From Stenotrophomonas maltophilia (GTDB lineage Bacteria > Pseudomonadota > Gammaproteobacteria > Xanthomonadales > Xanthomonadaceae): a stretch of 64,000 nt of DNA. The stretch is from contig DEVL01000004.1 in the NCBI GenBank assembly GCA_002363385.1, positions 193,766-257,765 of the forward strand, in the 5' to 3' direction. The notes beneath the pieces were generated by a model. The model was not told the origin of the DNA and did not search any database. It saw only the letters and a list, made by a program, of their open reading frames with translations. Both the position numbers and the translations under genes were made by a program. Positions within the stretch are counted from its first letter, which is position 1. Each line of letters opens with the position of its first letter. Positions 1-9,104 of this stretch are shown piece by piece.

Positions 1-176
1 GTGGGCAGTACGGGGATTACCTGGCGCACAGCCTGCAGGCCTACCGTGCGGGGGATCGCCAGCACGCGCTGATGACCCCGCAGGCGACCGACCTGAGCGA
101 TCAGGACATCGCCGATCTGGCCGCGTACTTCGGCTCACGGCCGACCCAGCTGCGGGATCTGCACGGGTTGAAATGA
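1..176 (+). CDS. c-type cytochrome, C-terminal fragment
   Basis: The last 57 codons of a gene that enters from the left edge; the frame starts at base 3 and ends at TGA 174-176. The peptide has the pattern of the last helix of class I cytochromes of the c4/c553 kind: a YLAHSLQAYRAGDR helix, a methionine (LMTPQA) in the place of the axial haem ligand, and a closing LSDQDIADLAAYFG helix. The CXXCH haem site lies outside the window, so the family call rests on this tail only. It probably carries electrons in the periplasm. It converges with uup, with a REP palindrome between them. Confidence 0.65.
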   Translation, partial: GQYGDYLAHSLQAYRAGDRQHALMTPQATDLSDQDIADLAAYFGSRPTQLRDLHGLK

Positions 177-181
177 GGGCG

Positions 182-208
182 GTAGAGCCGACCAACGGTC
201 GGCTCTAC
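182..208. repeat. GTAG-type REP palindrome
   Basis: A perfect inverted repeat with 12-base arms GTAGAGCCGACC / GGTCGGCTCTAC around AAC, in the gap between the converging cytochrome and uup genes. Similar elements occur at seven other places in this window, so this is a dispersed family rather than a gene-specific site. Confidence 0.85.
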
Positions 209-221
209 AACGATCGCCGGA

Positions 222-2105
222 TCAGGCGTCCAGTTCTTCCCAGCGGGCGTACGCCGCATCCAACTCGGCCTGCACCTTGGCGAGCTTCGCATTGTGCGCG
301 GCCATGTCGGGCGCGCTGCGCTGATAGAACGCCGGGTCGTTCATCGCGGCGGTGAGCCCTTCGACGTCCTTCTCCAGCGTTTCGATCTTCAACGGCAGCT
401 GTTCCAGCTCACGCGCGTCCTTGTAGCTCAGCTTGCGCTTGGGCTCGGCCGGCGCGGCAGCGGCAGCGGCCGCAGCAACCGGCTTGGCGGACACCACGGG
501 TGCGGACGCAGCCGCGGCGGCCACGCGTGCGGCGTGGCGCTGCCAATCGGTATAGCCGCCCACATACTCGCCGACCACGCCATCGCCTTCCATCACCATC
601 GTGGAGGTCACCACGTTGTCCAGGAAGTCACGGTCATGGCTGACCAGCAGCAACGTGCCGGTGTAATCACTCAGCAGCTCTTCGAGCAGCTCGAGGGTTT
701 CCACGTCCAGATCGTTGGTCGGTTCATCCATCACCAGCAGGTTGGACGGCTGCGCGAACAGCTTGGCCAGCAGCAGGCGGTTGCGCTCACCACCGGACAA
801 CCGGGTGATCGGTGCGCGGGCGCGCTCGGGCGAGAACAGGAAATCCTGCAGGTAGGCATGCACGTGCTTGCGTTTGCCGTTGAACTCGATGAAATCGCGG
901 CCCTCGGCCACGTTCTCGATCGCGGTCCAGTCTTCGCGCAGCACCGCACGGTACTGGTCGAAGTAGGCGATCTGCAGGTTGGTACCGGCACGCACTTCGC
1001 CGCTCTGCGGCTGCAGGTCGCCCAGCAGCAGCTTGAGCAGCGTGGTCTTGCCGCTGCCGTTCGGCCCGATCAGGCCGATGCGGTCGCCGCGCAGGATGAC
1101 GGTGCTGAAGTCCTTGACCATCACGCGCTCGCCGAAGGCGAACGAGATGTCCTTGACGTCGATCACCTTCTTGCCGGAGTTCTCCGCCTGCGCCGCTTCC
1201 ATGCGCACGTTGCCGCCAAGTTCGCGGCGCTGCGAGCGATCGTTGCGCATTGCCTTGAGGCGGCGCACACGGCCTTCATCGCGGGTGCGGCGCGCCTTGA
1301 TGCCTTGGCGGATCCAGATTTCTTCCTGCGCGAGCAGTTTGTCGAAGCGCGCGTTTTCCTGCGCCTGCGCGTTCATGCGCTCTTCGCGGCGGCGTTCGTA
1401 GTTGGCCCAGTCGCCCGGCCAGCTGGTGACCTGGCCGCGGTCGATCTCGACGATGCGGGTAGCCAGTGCACGCAGGAAGCGGCGGTCATGGGTGACGAAC
1501 ACCACGCTGCCGTTCCAGTTCTTGAGGAACATTTCGAGCCAGTCGATGGCTTCGATGTCCAGGTGGTTGGTCGGTTCGTCGAGCAGCAGCAGATCCGGCG
1601 AGGACACCAGCGCGCGGCCGAGCAGCACGCGGCGCTTCATGCCGCCGGACAGGCGCGCGAATTCGGCATCGCCGTCCAGGTCGAGCTTGGTCAGGGTTTC
1701 GCTGACGCGCTGGTCCAGGCCCCAGCCGTTGGCGGCGTCGATCTTGGCCTGCACGGCCGAGAGCGCATCGCCGTCGAAATCGTCGGCCATGCTCAGGTGG
1801 TGGAACTCGGCCAGCCACTGGCCCAGTTCGCCAAGGCCGTCGGCGACCACATCGAAGACGCTGCCGGCGGCACCGTGCGGCACCTCCTGTTCCAGGCGGG
1901 TGATGCGCACCCCCTGCTGCACGCGGACTTCGCCGTCATCGGGCTTGTGATCGCCGGACAGCAGTTTGAGCAGGGTCGATTTGCCGGCGCCGTTGCGCCC
2001 GATCAGGGCGATACGCTCGCCCGGCTCGATCGACAGTTCGGCTTTTTCCAGCAACAGGGGGCCGCCGACGCTGAAGTCGACGTTTTGCAGAGTAATCAGA
2101 GGCAT
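222..2105 (-). CDS. uup: ABC-F ATPase Uup
   Basis: A 627-residue soluble protein with two ABC ATPase domains and no membrane segment, the layout of ABC-F translation factors. Domain 1 has Walker A GRNGAGKST (36-44), signature LSGG (152-155) and Walker B with DEPTNHLD (176-183). Domain 2 has GPNGSGKTT (347-355), LSGGE (436-440) and DEPTNDLD (460-467). An alanine-rich linker near 540-575 leads to a charged C-terminal helix (about 575-627) like the coiled coil that marks Uup among ABC-F proteins. ABC-F proteins act on the ribosome; Uup has been linked to ribosome rescue and to transposon excision. All ATPase residues are intact. Confidence 0.9.
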   Translation of the reverse strand: MPLITLQNVDFSVGGPLLLEKAELSIEPGERIALIGRNGAGKSTLLKLLSGDHKPDDGEVRVQQGVRITRLEQEVPHGAAGSVFDVVADGLGELGQWLAEFHHLSMADDFDGDALSAVQAKIDAANGWGLDQRVSETLTKLDLDGDAEFARLSGGMKRRVLLGRALVSSPDLLLLDEPTNHLDIEAIDWLEMFLKNWNGSVVFVTHDRRFLRALATRIVEIDRGQVTSWPGDWANYERRREERMNAQAQENARFDKLLAQEEIWIRQGIKARRTRDEGRVRRLKAMRNDRSQRRELGGNVRMEAAQAENSGKKVIDVKDISFAFGERVMVKDFSTVILRGDRIGLIGPNGSGKTTLLKLLLGDLQPQSGEVRAGTNLQIAYFDQYRAVLREDWTAIENVAEGRDFIEFNGKRKHVHAYLQDFLFSPERARAPITRLSGGERNRLLLAKLFAQPSNLLVMDEPTNDLDVETLELLEELLSDYTGTLLLVSHDRDFLDNVVTSTMVMEGDGVVGEYVGGYTDWQRHAARVAAAAASAPVVSAKPVAAAAAAAAPAEPKRKLSYKDARELEQLPLKIETLEKDVEGLTAAMNDPAFYQRSAPDMAAHNAKLAKVQAELDAAYARWEELDA

Positions 2106-2141
2106 CCGACCATTGTACGGTCTGGCGATGCGCGGCGTCGC

Positions 2142-3038
2142 TTACTGCTGACCGAACGCATCCGCAGGCAGCCCCAGCAGTTCCCCCAGCGCCGGCGGCA
2201 CCCGCTTGCCGGGATGGCGTACCAGCCACAGCTGGCGCGACATGGGCGGCACCGGCGTGTCCACCTCGGTCAGCCTCCCCAGCGCAAGCAGATCGGCCAC
2301 CGCCTGCCGCGACAGGCACGCCAGGCCAAGCCCGGCCGCCGCCGCCTGCTTGATCGCCTCGGTGCTGCCCAGCTGCATGGAACGGGCGAAGTGGTGCAGG
2401 TGCGGCAACAGCGCCTGCTCGACCGCCTCGCGGGTACCCGAGCCCGGCTCGCGCAGTAGCCAGCGGGCCTGCGCCAGCGCCGCGACATCCATGCAGGCCG
2501 GCGTCGTTCCCGGCGCGGCCATGATGACCAGTTCATCGCGCTGCCACGGCAGCACCTGCAGGCCGCTTTCATGGCACGGTCCTTCAATCAGGCCCAGATC
2601 CACCTCCAGCCGCTGGACTGCGGCGACCACGTCGGCACTGTTGCCGATCCGCAGGTCCACCTGCGCATGCGGGTTATCGGCCAGCAGCGCGGCGACGCGG
2701 GTCGGCAGCAGGTAGTTGCCGATCGTGGTGCTGGCCCCAAGCCGCAGCAGCAGGGGCTGCGCACCGGTTTGGATCTGCCCGACGCCGGCCAGCCGCTCCA
2801 GATCGACGGCGGCGGACAGCAGCGCGCGGGCGGGATCCAGCAGCGCCCGCCCCTGCGCGTTGAGCACCAGCCGGCGCCCGATCCGGTCGAACAGCGGGCC
2901 GGCGAGCTGGCTTTCCAGCTCATTGAGGGCAGCGCTGGTGGCCGATTGCGACAACGCCAGCTGCGCTCCCGCCGCAGCCGTCGTGCCGGCGTCGGCGATG
3001 GACACAAAAACCTGCCATTGGCGAAGGGTGAGGTGCAT
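2142..3038 (-). CDS. LysR-family regulator, YeiE-like
   Basis: A 298-residue LysR-type transcription factor. The N-terminal winged helix-turn-helix (about 3-62) includes the typical LALSQSATSAALNELE recognition region, and residues 90-295 form the periplasmic-binding-protein-like effector domain. It is divergent from a YeiH-family permease across 104 bases, the same arrangement as yeiE/yeiH in enterobacteria, where YeiE has been connected to sulfite. By analogy it probably controls the permease, and its site would lie at 3039-3142. The ligand is inferred from context only. Confidence 0.8.
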   Translation of the reverse strand: MHLTLRQWQVFVSIADAGTTAAAGAQLALSQSATSAALNELESQLAGPLFDRIGRRLVLNAQGRALLDPARALLSAAVDLERLAGVGQIQTGAQPLLLRLGASTTIGNYLLPTRVAALLADNPHAQVDLRIGNSADVVAAVQRLEVDLGLIEGPCHESGLQVLPWQRDELVIMAAPGTTPACMDVAALAQARWLLREPGSGTREAVEQALLPHLHHFARSMQLGSTEAIKQAAAAGLGLACLSRQAVADLLALGRLTEVDTPVPPMSRQLWLVRHPGKRVPPALGELLGLPADAFGQQ

Positions 3039-3142
3039 GCCGCCAATTAACGCACCAAACAGGTCGAAATGACATAAACAATGCGTTTTACAGGTTCATC
3101 AACGGCGCGCAGGCTAGGAAGGTGATCTGACTGGAGACACCT

Positions 3143-4219
3143 GTGAACAGCTCTGCCGCCGCCCTGCCCTGCTCCACCAACGCCCAACGCTGGCGCAGCC
3201 GCCTGCCCGGGCTGCTGCTGACCGGCGCGGTGGCTGCAGCGGCCATGGGACTGGCACCGCTGCCGTGGTTACAGGCGCACGGCATCAGCGCGCTGACCCT
3301 GGCCATCATGCTCGGCATTGCCGTGGGCAACACCGTTTATCCGCGGCTGGCGGCCCATGCCGGCGCCGGGGTGGGGTTTTCCAAGCACTGGCTGCTGCGG
3401 GCGGGCATCGTGTTGTACGGCCTGCGCCTGACCTTCCAGGATATTGGCCAGGTCGGTGTCGGCGGGGTGCTGATCGATGCGCTGGTGCTGACCAGCACGT
3501 TCGTGCTGGCCTGGTGGGCCGGGACGCGGTGGTTCGGGCTCGATCAGCAGAGCGCCCTGCTGATCGGCGCCGGCAGCTCGATCTGCGGTGCGGCGGCGGT
3601 GATGGCGGCCGAGCCGGTCGTGCGCGGGCGGGCGGAACAGGTGACCGTGGCGGTCTCCACCGTGGTCGTGTTCGGCACGCTCGCGATGTTCCTGTACCCG
3701 GCGCTCTACCAGCTCAACCTCACGCACGGGTGGATCGCGATGAGCGCGCAGACGTATGGCGTGTTCACCGGCTCGACCGTGCACGAGGTCGCCCAGGTGG
3801 TCGCCGCCGGTCGCGCGGTGAGCGAGCCTGCCGCCGACACGGCCGTGATCGCCAAGATGGTGCGGGTGATGATGCTGGCGCCGTTCCTGGTCGCACTGTC
3901 GGTGCTGCTGGCGCGCGGTGGTACGCCTGGCGCGGTCGGCCAACGCGTGAAGATCGTGGTGCCCTGGTTCGCGTTCGGCTTCGTGGCGGTGGCCGGACTC
4001 AATTCGCTGAAGATGCTGCCGGCGGCGGTGGTCAGTGCGGCGATCGATCTGGACACCGTGCTGCTGACGATGGCGATGGCCGCGCTCGGCCTGACTACGC
4101 ATGCCTCGGCGCTGCGCAGGGCCGGGATGAAGCCGCTGCTGTTGGCGCTGCTGCTGTTCGGCTGGCTGCTGGTGGGGGGGCTGGGGATCAATCTGGGCGC
4201 GCACGCGCTGCTGGGCTGA
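3143..4219 (+). CDS. yeiH: YeiH-family (UPF0324) inner-membrane permease
   Basis: A 358-residue polytopic membrane protein with roughly ten hydrophobic helices. It carries the family's glycine-rich loops, such as GAGSSICGAAAVMA and the TGSTVHEVAQVVAAG segment. The GTG start at 3143 is chosen because a GGAG sits 7 bases before it. The family is often annotated as a putative sulfate exporter, but the substrate is not established. The divergent LysR gene supports regulated transport of a small anion. Confidence 0.8.
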   Translation: MNSSAAALPCSTNAQRWRSRLPGLLLTGAVAAAAMGLAPLPWLQAHGISALTLAIMLGIAVGNTVYPRLAAHAGAGVGFSKHWLLRAGIVLYGLRLTFQDIGQVGVGGVLIDALVLTSTFVLAWWAGTRWFGLDQQSALLIGAGSSICGAAAVMAAEPVVRGRAEQVTVAVSTVVVFGTLAMFLYPALYQLNLTHGWIAMSAQTYGVFTGSTVHEVAQVVAAGRAVSEPAADTAVIAKMVRVMMLAPFLVALSVLLARGGTPGAVGQRVKIVVPWFAFGFVAVAGLNSLKMLPAAVVSAAIDLDTVLLTMAMAALGLTTHASALRRAGMKPLLLALLLFGWLLVGGLGINLGAHALLG

Positions 4220-4252
4220 GGCACGCCGGGCGGACTTCTGCGACACTACCGC

Positions 4253-5635
4253 ATGTCTGAATTCTCCTCCCTGCCGCTGAAACCAGCGCTGCTGCCCGGC
4301 ATCGATGCCATGGGCTACACCTCGCTCACCCCCGTGCAGGCCCAGAGCCTGCCGGCCATTCTTGAGCGCCGCGATGTCATCGCACAGGCCCCGACCGGCA
4401 GCGGCAAGACCGCCGCCTTCGGCCTGGGCCTGCTGCAGGCGCTGGACCCGTCCGTGACCCGCGCCCAGGCGCTGGTGCTGTGCCCGACCCGCGAACTGGC
4501 CGACCAGGTCGGCAAGCAGATCCGCAAGCTGGCCACCGGCATTCCGAACCTGAAACTGCTGGTGCTGACCGGCGGCATGCCGCTGGGCCCGCAGCTGGCC
4601 TCGCTGGAAGCGCACGACCCGCAGGTCGTCGTCGGTACCCCCGGGCGCATCCAGGAACTGGGCCGCAAGCGCGTGCTGCATCTGGGTGGCGTGACCACCC
4701 TGGTGCTGGATGAAGCCGACCGCATGCTCGACATGGGCTTTGAAGAGCCGATCCGCGAGATCGCCGGGCGCACCAGCAAGGACCGCCAGACACTGCTGTT
4801 CTCGGCGACCTTCCCGGATGAGATCCGCGAGATCGCCCGCGTGCTGCTGCGCGATCCGGTGGAGGTGACCGTGGAAGGCGCCGATCATGCGCCGGCGATC
4901 CGCCACCTGTTCTGCGAGACCGAGCTGGCACTGAAGCAGAAGGCGCTGGCCGGCCTGCTGCTCAAGTACACGCCGGAATCGGCCGTGGTGTTCTGCAACA
5001 CCCGCCGCGATGTCGACGATGTCGCCATTTCGCTGCAGCAGTTCGGTTTCTCCGCACTGCCGCTGCACGGCGAGATGGAACAGCGTGACCGCGACGAAGT
5101 GCTGGTGCGTTTCGCGAACCGCAGCTGCAACGTGCTGGTTGCCAGCGACGTGGCCGCGCGTGGGCTGGATGTGCAGGACCTGGCCGCAGTGATCAATTAC
5201 GAGCTGCCGACCGATATCGAAACCTACGAGCATCGCGTCGGCCGCACCGGACGCGCCGGTGCCACGGGCCTGGCGATCAGCCTGGTGACGCATCGCGAGC
5301 GCAACCGCGCCGATGCACTGGAGGCCGCACAGGGCAAGCCGCTGGACTGGCAGAAGACGCCGCTGGCCACCGCACGCCCGCCGGTGTTGCCGCAGGCGGC
5401 GATGACCACGCTGCGCATCGATGGCGGCAAGACCGACAAGCTGCGCCCGGGCGACATCCTCGGCGCACTGACCGGCGATGCCGGGCTGGCGGCCAAGTAC
5501 ATCGGCAAGATCGACATCTACGCCACGCGCTCGTACGTGGCCATCGCGCGCGAACATGCGGGCCGGGCAATCGCCCAGCTGGAGGCCGGCAAGATCAAGG
5601 GTCGTCGGTTCCGCGTCCGCAAGATGGATGTCTGA
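4253..5635 (+). CDS. dbpA: ATP-dependent RNA helicase DbpA
   Basis: A 460-residue DEAD-box helicase. Visible motifs are the Q motif region (TSLTPVQAQSLPA), Walker A APTGSGKT (46-53), PTRELA, DEAD (153-156), SAT (184-186) and HRVGRTGR (327-334). Residues from about 388 to the end form the small RNA-binding domain typical of DbpA, which in E. coli targets hairpin 92 of 23S rRNA during assembly of the large ribosomal subunit. The length matches E. coli DbpA. It converges with apt, with two REP palindromes in the gap. Confidence 0.93.
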   Translation: MSEFSSLPLKPALLPGIDAMGYTSLTPVQAQSLPAILERRDVIAQAPTGSGKTAAFGLGLLQALDPSVTRAQALVLCPTRELADQVGKQIRKLATGIPNLKLLVLTGGMPLGPQLASLEAHDPQVVVGTPGRIQELGRKRVLHLGGVTTLVLDEADRMLDMGFEEPIREIAGRTSKDRQTLLFSATFPDEIREIARVLLRDPVEVTVEGADHAPAIRHLFCETELALKQKALAGLLLKYTPESAVVFCNTRRDVDDVAISLQQFGFSALPLHGEMEQRDRDEVLVRFANRSCNVLVASDVAARGLDVQDLAAVINYELPTDIETYEHRVGRTGRAGATGLAISLVTHRERNRADALEAAQGKPLDWQKTPLATARPPVLPQAAMTTLRIDGGKTDKLRPGDILGALTGDAGLAAKYIGKIDIYATRSYVAIAREHAGRAIAQLEAGKIKGRRFRVRKMDV

Positions 5636-5641
5636 GCGGGA

Positions 5642-5662
5642 GAGCCGACCGCTGGTCGGCTC
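5642..5662. repeat. REP palindrome
   Basis: A perfect 9-base inverted repeat GAGCCGACC / GGTCGGCTC around GCT, directly after the dbpA stop codon. The GTAG edge of the family is degraded to GGGA here. Confidence 0.75.
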
Positions 5663-5684
5663 CCCTTTCGTCGCGACGTCTGAG

Positions 5685-5708
5685 GTGCCGGCCAACGGCC
5701 GGCACTAC
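5685..5708. repeat. REP palindrome
   Basis: A perfect inverted repeat GTGCCGGCC / GGCCGGCAC around AAC followed by TAC, 22 bases after the previous one. The two form a tandem REP pair in the dbpA/apt convergent gap and could act as a two-way transcription barrier. Confidence 0.78.
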
Positions 5709-5739
5709 CAGGGGCGGTAGGCCCGCGCGGAGTCCCGGC

Positions 5740-6276
5740 TCAATAGACCAGGTTGGCCAGCAGGGGGACGTCATCCGTCCAGCGGTCGCGGCCACCGAGG
5801 CCGGCCAGCTCCACCAGCACCGCCGCACCGACCACTTCGACCTGCAGCTGACGCGCCAGCGACAACGCTGCCAGCAAGGTGCCGCCCGTGGCGAGCACAT
5901 CATCGATCACCAGCACGCGTGCGCCGGCCGGCAAGGCATCAGCGTGCACCTCAATGCTGTCGGTGCGGTATTCCAGGGTGTAGTCCTGGCGCAGCACCTT
6001 GCCGGGCAGCTTGCCCGGCTTGCGCACCGGCACGAAGCCCACGCCCAGCACCCGCGCCATGGCCGCGCCGAGGATGAAGCCGCGCGACTCGATCCCCATG
6101 ACCGCCTGCAGGTTGGCATCGCGCCAGGGCGCGACCATCGCATCGATGGCGGCCGCGAAATCCGGGCCGTCGGCGAGCAGCGGCATGATGTCCTTGAACA
6201 GGATGCCCGGCTTGGGGAAATCGGCGATGTCGCGCAGGCGGCCGGCCCAGGCGGGCGTGGCGGAAGACTCGGTCAT
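5740..6276 (-). CDS. apt: adenine phosphoribosyltransferase
   Basis: A 178-residue type I phosphoribosyltransferase that makes AMP from adenine and PRPP. The PRPP-binding motif VLVIDDVLATGGT is intact, and the early FPKPGILFKDIMPLLAD and the GIESRGFILG loop are characteristic of Apt. The frame stays open 40 codons further upstream, but homology starts at the ATG at 6276 (MTESSATP), which is used here. It is divergent from quiA. Confidence 0.93.
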   Translation of the reverse strand: MTESSATPAWAGRLRDIADFPKPGILFKDIMPLLADGPDFAAAIDAMVAPWRDANLQAVMGIESRGFILGAAMARVLGVGFVPVRKPGKLPGKVLRQDYTLEYRTDSIEVHADALPAGARVLVIDDVLATGGTLLAALSLARQLQVEVVGAAVLVELAGLGGRDRWTDDVPLLANLVY

Positions 6277-6400
6277 GGGTCTGGAAACAAACAGGGTGGC
6301 ATAGGGTAAACGCTTCGGCGGGGGCCTGCAGATCCCCGGCACCAGGGCATTGCTGCGTTCCAGCCATGCGTTGATCCGCTCACCTCGAATTCGCACACCC

Positions 6401-6415
6401 GTGCGATAATCGCCC
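6401..6415 (+). promoter_or_regulatory. candidate PcaR box upstream of quiA
   Basis: GTGCGATAATCGCCC matches 13 of 15 positions of the PcaR site I recall from Pseudomonas putida (GTTCGATAATCGCAC). It lies 125 bases before the quiA GTG and contains GATAAT, which could also serve as a -10 element. Related boxes occur before quiC and pcaI. Confidence 0.55.
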
Positions 6416-6540
6416 TAACTGGTTGTTCACCCCGCTTCCGCGATAAGCAGCGAAGCGACCAACGGTCCCCGCCACGCACGGCGCGCGCGGGCCTGTCCGG
6501 TGCCGGTCGGCACCGGATTTCCTGTAGAGGTTCATGCAAC

Positions 6541-9009
6541 GTGGACAAGAACACGAAACCGTCGGCCCTGGGCCGCACTCTGCTGGTCCTGCTTGGCATC
6601 GTGGTGATGCTGTTCGGGCTGGCGTTGCTGGTAGGCGGCGTCCGCCTGGTCCAGCTCGGCGGCAGCTGGTATTTCCTGCTGATGGGCGGCGCATCGCTGC
6701 TGGCCGGTCTGCTGCTGGTCCTGCGGCGGCCGATGGGCGCGGCACTGTACGCGGCGGCCTTCATCGCCACCGTGGTGTGGGCGCTGGCCGATGCCGGGCT
6801 GGAATTCTGGCCCCTGGTCTCGCGACTGGTCATGCCGGCGGTGCTGGCGATGCTGGTGGCACTGGCCTGGCCGGCACTCAAGCGCGGCCGTGGGCGGCCC
6901 GCCGGGCGCTCGGCGTATGCCGTCGCGGCGCTGCTGCTGGTCGGTCTGCTGGGCACGGCGGTCTCCGCCTTCCAGCCGCGCCCGGTCGTCACCGCCCAGG
7001 GCGCACGCCCGGCCGTGGTGCCGGTGGCCAAGGGCAGCGAACAGCGCGACTGGATGCATTGGGGCAACACCACCGCCGGCACCCGCTTCGCCGCGCTGGA
7101 CCAGATCACGCCCGCCAATGTGGCGCAGCTGCAGGTGGCATGGACCGCGCACACCGGCGATGTGCCCCAGAGCGATGGCTTCGGTGCCGAAGACCAGCTC
7201 ACGCCGCTGCAGATCGGTCAGACCCTGTATCTGTGCACGCCCCACAACCGGGTGATCGCGATGGATGTGGACAGCGGCCAGCAGCGCTGGGCGTTCGACC
7301 CCAAGGCCACTGCACCGAACTGGCAGCGTTGCCGGGGGCTGGGCTACTTCGATGCCGCGCTGCCGTTGAACGGCGTGCCCACTGTGGCGGCGGCCGCATC
7401 GTCCGGAACGGCTTCGCCCGCAGCACCGCCAGCACCTGCAGCACCACAGGCACCCGCCGCTGCCGTGACCGGCACACCCCCGGCGATCTGCGAAAAGCGG
7501 ATCCTGATGACCTCGATCGACGCCCGCCTGTTCGCGCTGGATGCCGCCACCGGCGCACCGTGCACCGATTTCGGCGACAACGGCGTGGTCGACCTCAAGC
7601 GCGGCATGGGCGAGATCAAGCCCGGCTTCTACACCCTCACTGCCGCGCCGCTGGTGGCCGGTGAGCTGGTGATCGTGGGCGGCCGCGTGGCCGACAACAT
7701 CGAGGTCGGTGAACCGTCCGGTGTGGTGCGCGCCTACAACGTGCGGACCGGTGCACTGGCATGGGTCTGGGACCTGTCCAAGGAAACCCCGGACGTGCCG
7801 CTGGATCCCTCGATCCATTACACCCGGGCCACGCCCAATGTATGGACCTCGATGGCCTATGACCCGCAGCTGGGCCTGGTCTATCTGCCCACCGGCAATA
7901 CCACGCCTGACCAGTGGGCCGGCGAGCGCACCCCGCAGGATGACAAGTACAGCTCGGCGGTGGTGGCGCTGGATGTGGCCACCGGCAAAGAGCGCTGGGT
8001 GTACCAGACCGTGCATCACGATCTGTGGGATTACGACCTGCCCGCGCAGCCGACCTTGACCGACGTACCCGATGGCAAGGGCGGCACCCTGCCCGCCCTG
8101 CTGCAGATCACCAAGGCCGGGCAGGTGTTCATGCTCAACCGCGCCACCGGCCAGCCGATCACCGAGGTGCGCGACATCAAGGCGCCGCAGGGCAAGGCTG
8201 ATGGTGAGCGCTACTCGCCGACGCAGCGCCTGTCGGTCGGCCTGCCGCAGATCGGTGCGCAGACCCTGACCGAATCGGACATGTGGGGCGCCACGCCGAT
8301 CGATCAGATGCTGTGCCGCATCCAGTTCAAGGGCTTCCGTTACGAGGGCATGTTCACCCCGCCGGGCGAAGACCTCGCGCTGCAGTGGCCCGGTTCGCTG
8401 GGCGGCATGAACTGGGGCAGCGCATCGGTGGATCCGACCACCGGCTACCTGTTCGTCAACGACATGCGCCTGGGCCTGTGGACCAAGCTCATTCCGCGCG
8501 CGCAGATGACCGAAGGCGCAGGCGGTGTGGAGATGGGCGCGGCCTCGCAGACCGGCACACCGTATGGCTCGCTGCGGGATCGCTTCCTGTCCAAGCTGGG
8601 CATCCCGTGCCAGAAGCCGCCGTTCGGCACGATGTCGGCGATCAACCTGGCCACCCACGAACTGGTGTGGCAGGTGCCGGTCGGTACGGTGAAAGACACC
8701 GGACCGATGGGCATCAAAATGCGCCTGCCGATTCCGATCGGCATGCCGACGCTTGGCGGTTCGCTGGCCACGCAATCGGGATTGCTGTTCTTCGCCGGTA
8801 CCCAGGATTACTACCTGCGCGCCTATGACAGCCGCACCGGCGAAGAGGTATGGAAGGCCCGCATGCCGGTGGGCAGCCAGGGCACGCCGATCACCTATGT
8901 GTCGCCGAAAACCGGTCGCCAATACGTGGTGATTTCGGCTGGCGGTGCACGTCAGTCGCCGGATCGCGGTGACTACGTGATCGCCTACGCGCTGCCGGCG
9001 ACGCGCTGA
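6541..9009 (+). CDS. quiA: membrane-bound PQQ-dependent quinate/shikimate dehydrogenase
   Basis: An 822-residue quinoprotein. About 135 N-terminal residues form four to five membrane helices. The rest is a PQQ-type beta-propeller (QRDWMHWGNTTAGTRFAALDQI, then repeated W-motif blades such as ATGKERWVYQTVHHDLWDYDLP) that faces the periplasm. This architecture is shared by glucose dehydrogenase Gcd and quinate dehydrogenase QuiA. The adjacent pca genes, a secreted dehydroquinase and a QuiC-like protein favour quinate, giving 3-dehydroquinate with electrons passed to ubiquinone. An alanine/proline-rich insertion lies near residues 280-310. The GTG start has AGAGG 12 bases upstream, a wide spacing. 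Glucose as substrate is the main alternative. Confidence 0.8.
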   Translation: MDKNTKPSALGRTLLVLLGIVVMLFGLALLVGGVRLVQLGGSWYFLLMGGASLLAGLLLVLRRPMGAALYAAAFIATVVWALADAGLEFWPLVSRLVMPAVLAMLVALAWPALKRGRGRPAGRSAYAVAALLLVGLLGTAVSAFQPRPVVTAQGARPAVVPVAKGSEQRDWMHWGNTTAGTRFAALDQITPANVAQLQVAWTAHTGDVPQSDGFGAEDQLTPLQIGQTLYLCTPHNRVIAMDVDSGQQRWAFDPKATAPNWQRCRGLGYFDAALPLNGVPTVAAAASSGTASPAAPPAPAAPQAPAAAVTGTPPAICEKRILMTSIDARLFALDAATGAPCTDFGDNGVVDLKRGMGEIKPGFYTLTAAPLVAGELVIVGGRVADNIEVGEPSGVVRAYNVRTGALAWVWDLSKETPDVPLDPSIHYTRATPNVWTSMAYDPQLGLVYLPTGNTTPDQWAGERTPQDDKYSSAVVALDVATGKERWVYQTVHHDLWDYDLPAQPTLTDVPDGKGGTLPALLQITKAGQVFMLNRATGQPITEVRDIKAPQGKADGERYSPTQRLSVGLPQIGAQTLTESDMWGATPIDQMLCRIQFKGFRYEGMFTPPGEDLALQWPGSLGGMNWGSASVDPTTGYLFVNDMRLGLWTKLIPRAQMTEGAGGVEMGAASQTGTPYGSLRDRFLSKLGIPCQKPPFGTMSAINLATHELVWQVPVGTVKDTGPMGIKMRLPIPIGMPTLGGSLATQSGLLFFAGTQDYYLRAYDSRTGEEVWKARMPVGSQGTPITYVSPKTGRQYVVISAGGARQSPDRGDYVIAYALPATR

Positions 9010-9016
9010 GCCCCAC

Positions 9017-9041
9017 GCGCCACGGTCACTGACCGTGGCGC
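9017..9041. repeat. 11-bp perfect hairpin after quiA
   Basis: Arms GCGCCACGGTC / GACCGTGGCGC around ACT, 8 bases past the quiA stop and before pcaR. There is no T-run, so it may be an mRNA-stabilising hairpin or a REP-like unit rather than a classical terminator. Confidence 0.6.
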
Positions 9042-9104
9042 GGCGGCTTCGCTTCGCTGCGTGCAGCCCTTACCATGCACGATCACCGAGTACGAAGCAC
9101 CGCC

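Noticed and set aside
294..2459. A 721-residue plus-strand open frame opposite uup
   Set aside because: It lies antisense to the ABC-F gene with all its motifs; high GC keeps the opposite frame open. Its sequence is rich in His, Gln and Arg and has no domain.
3269..5695. An 808-residue minus-strand open frame over yeiH and dbpA
   Set aside because: Shadow of two well-supported plus-strand genes; low-complexity composition.
6532..8922. A 796-residue minus-strand open frame opposite quiA
   Set aside because: Antisense to the PQQ dehydrogenase; no recognisable motif.
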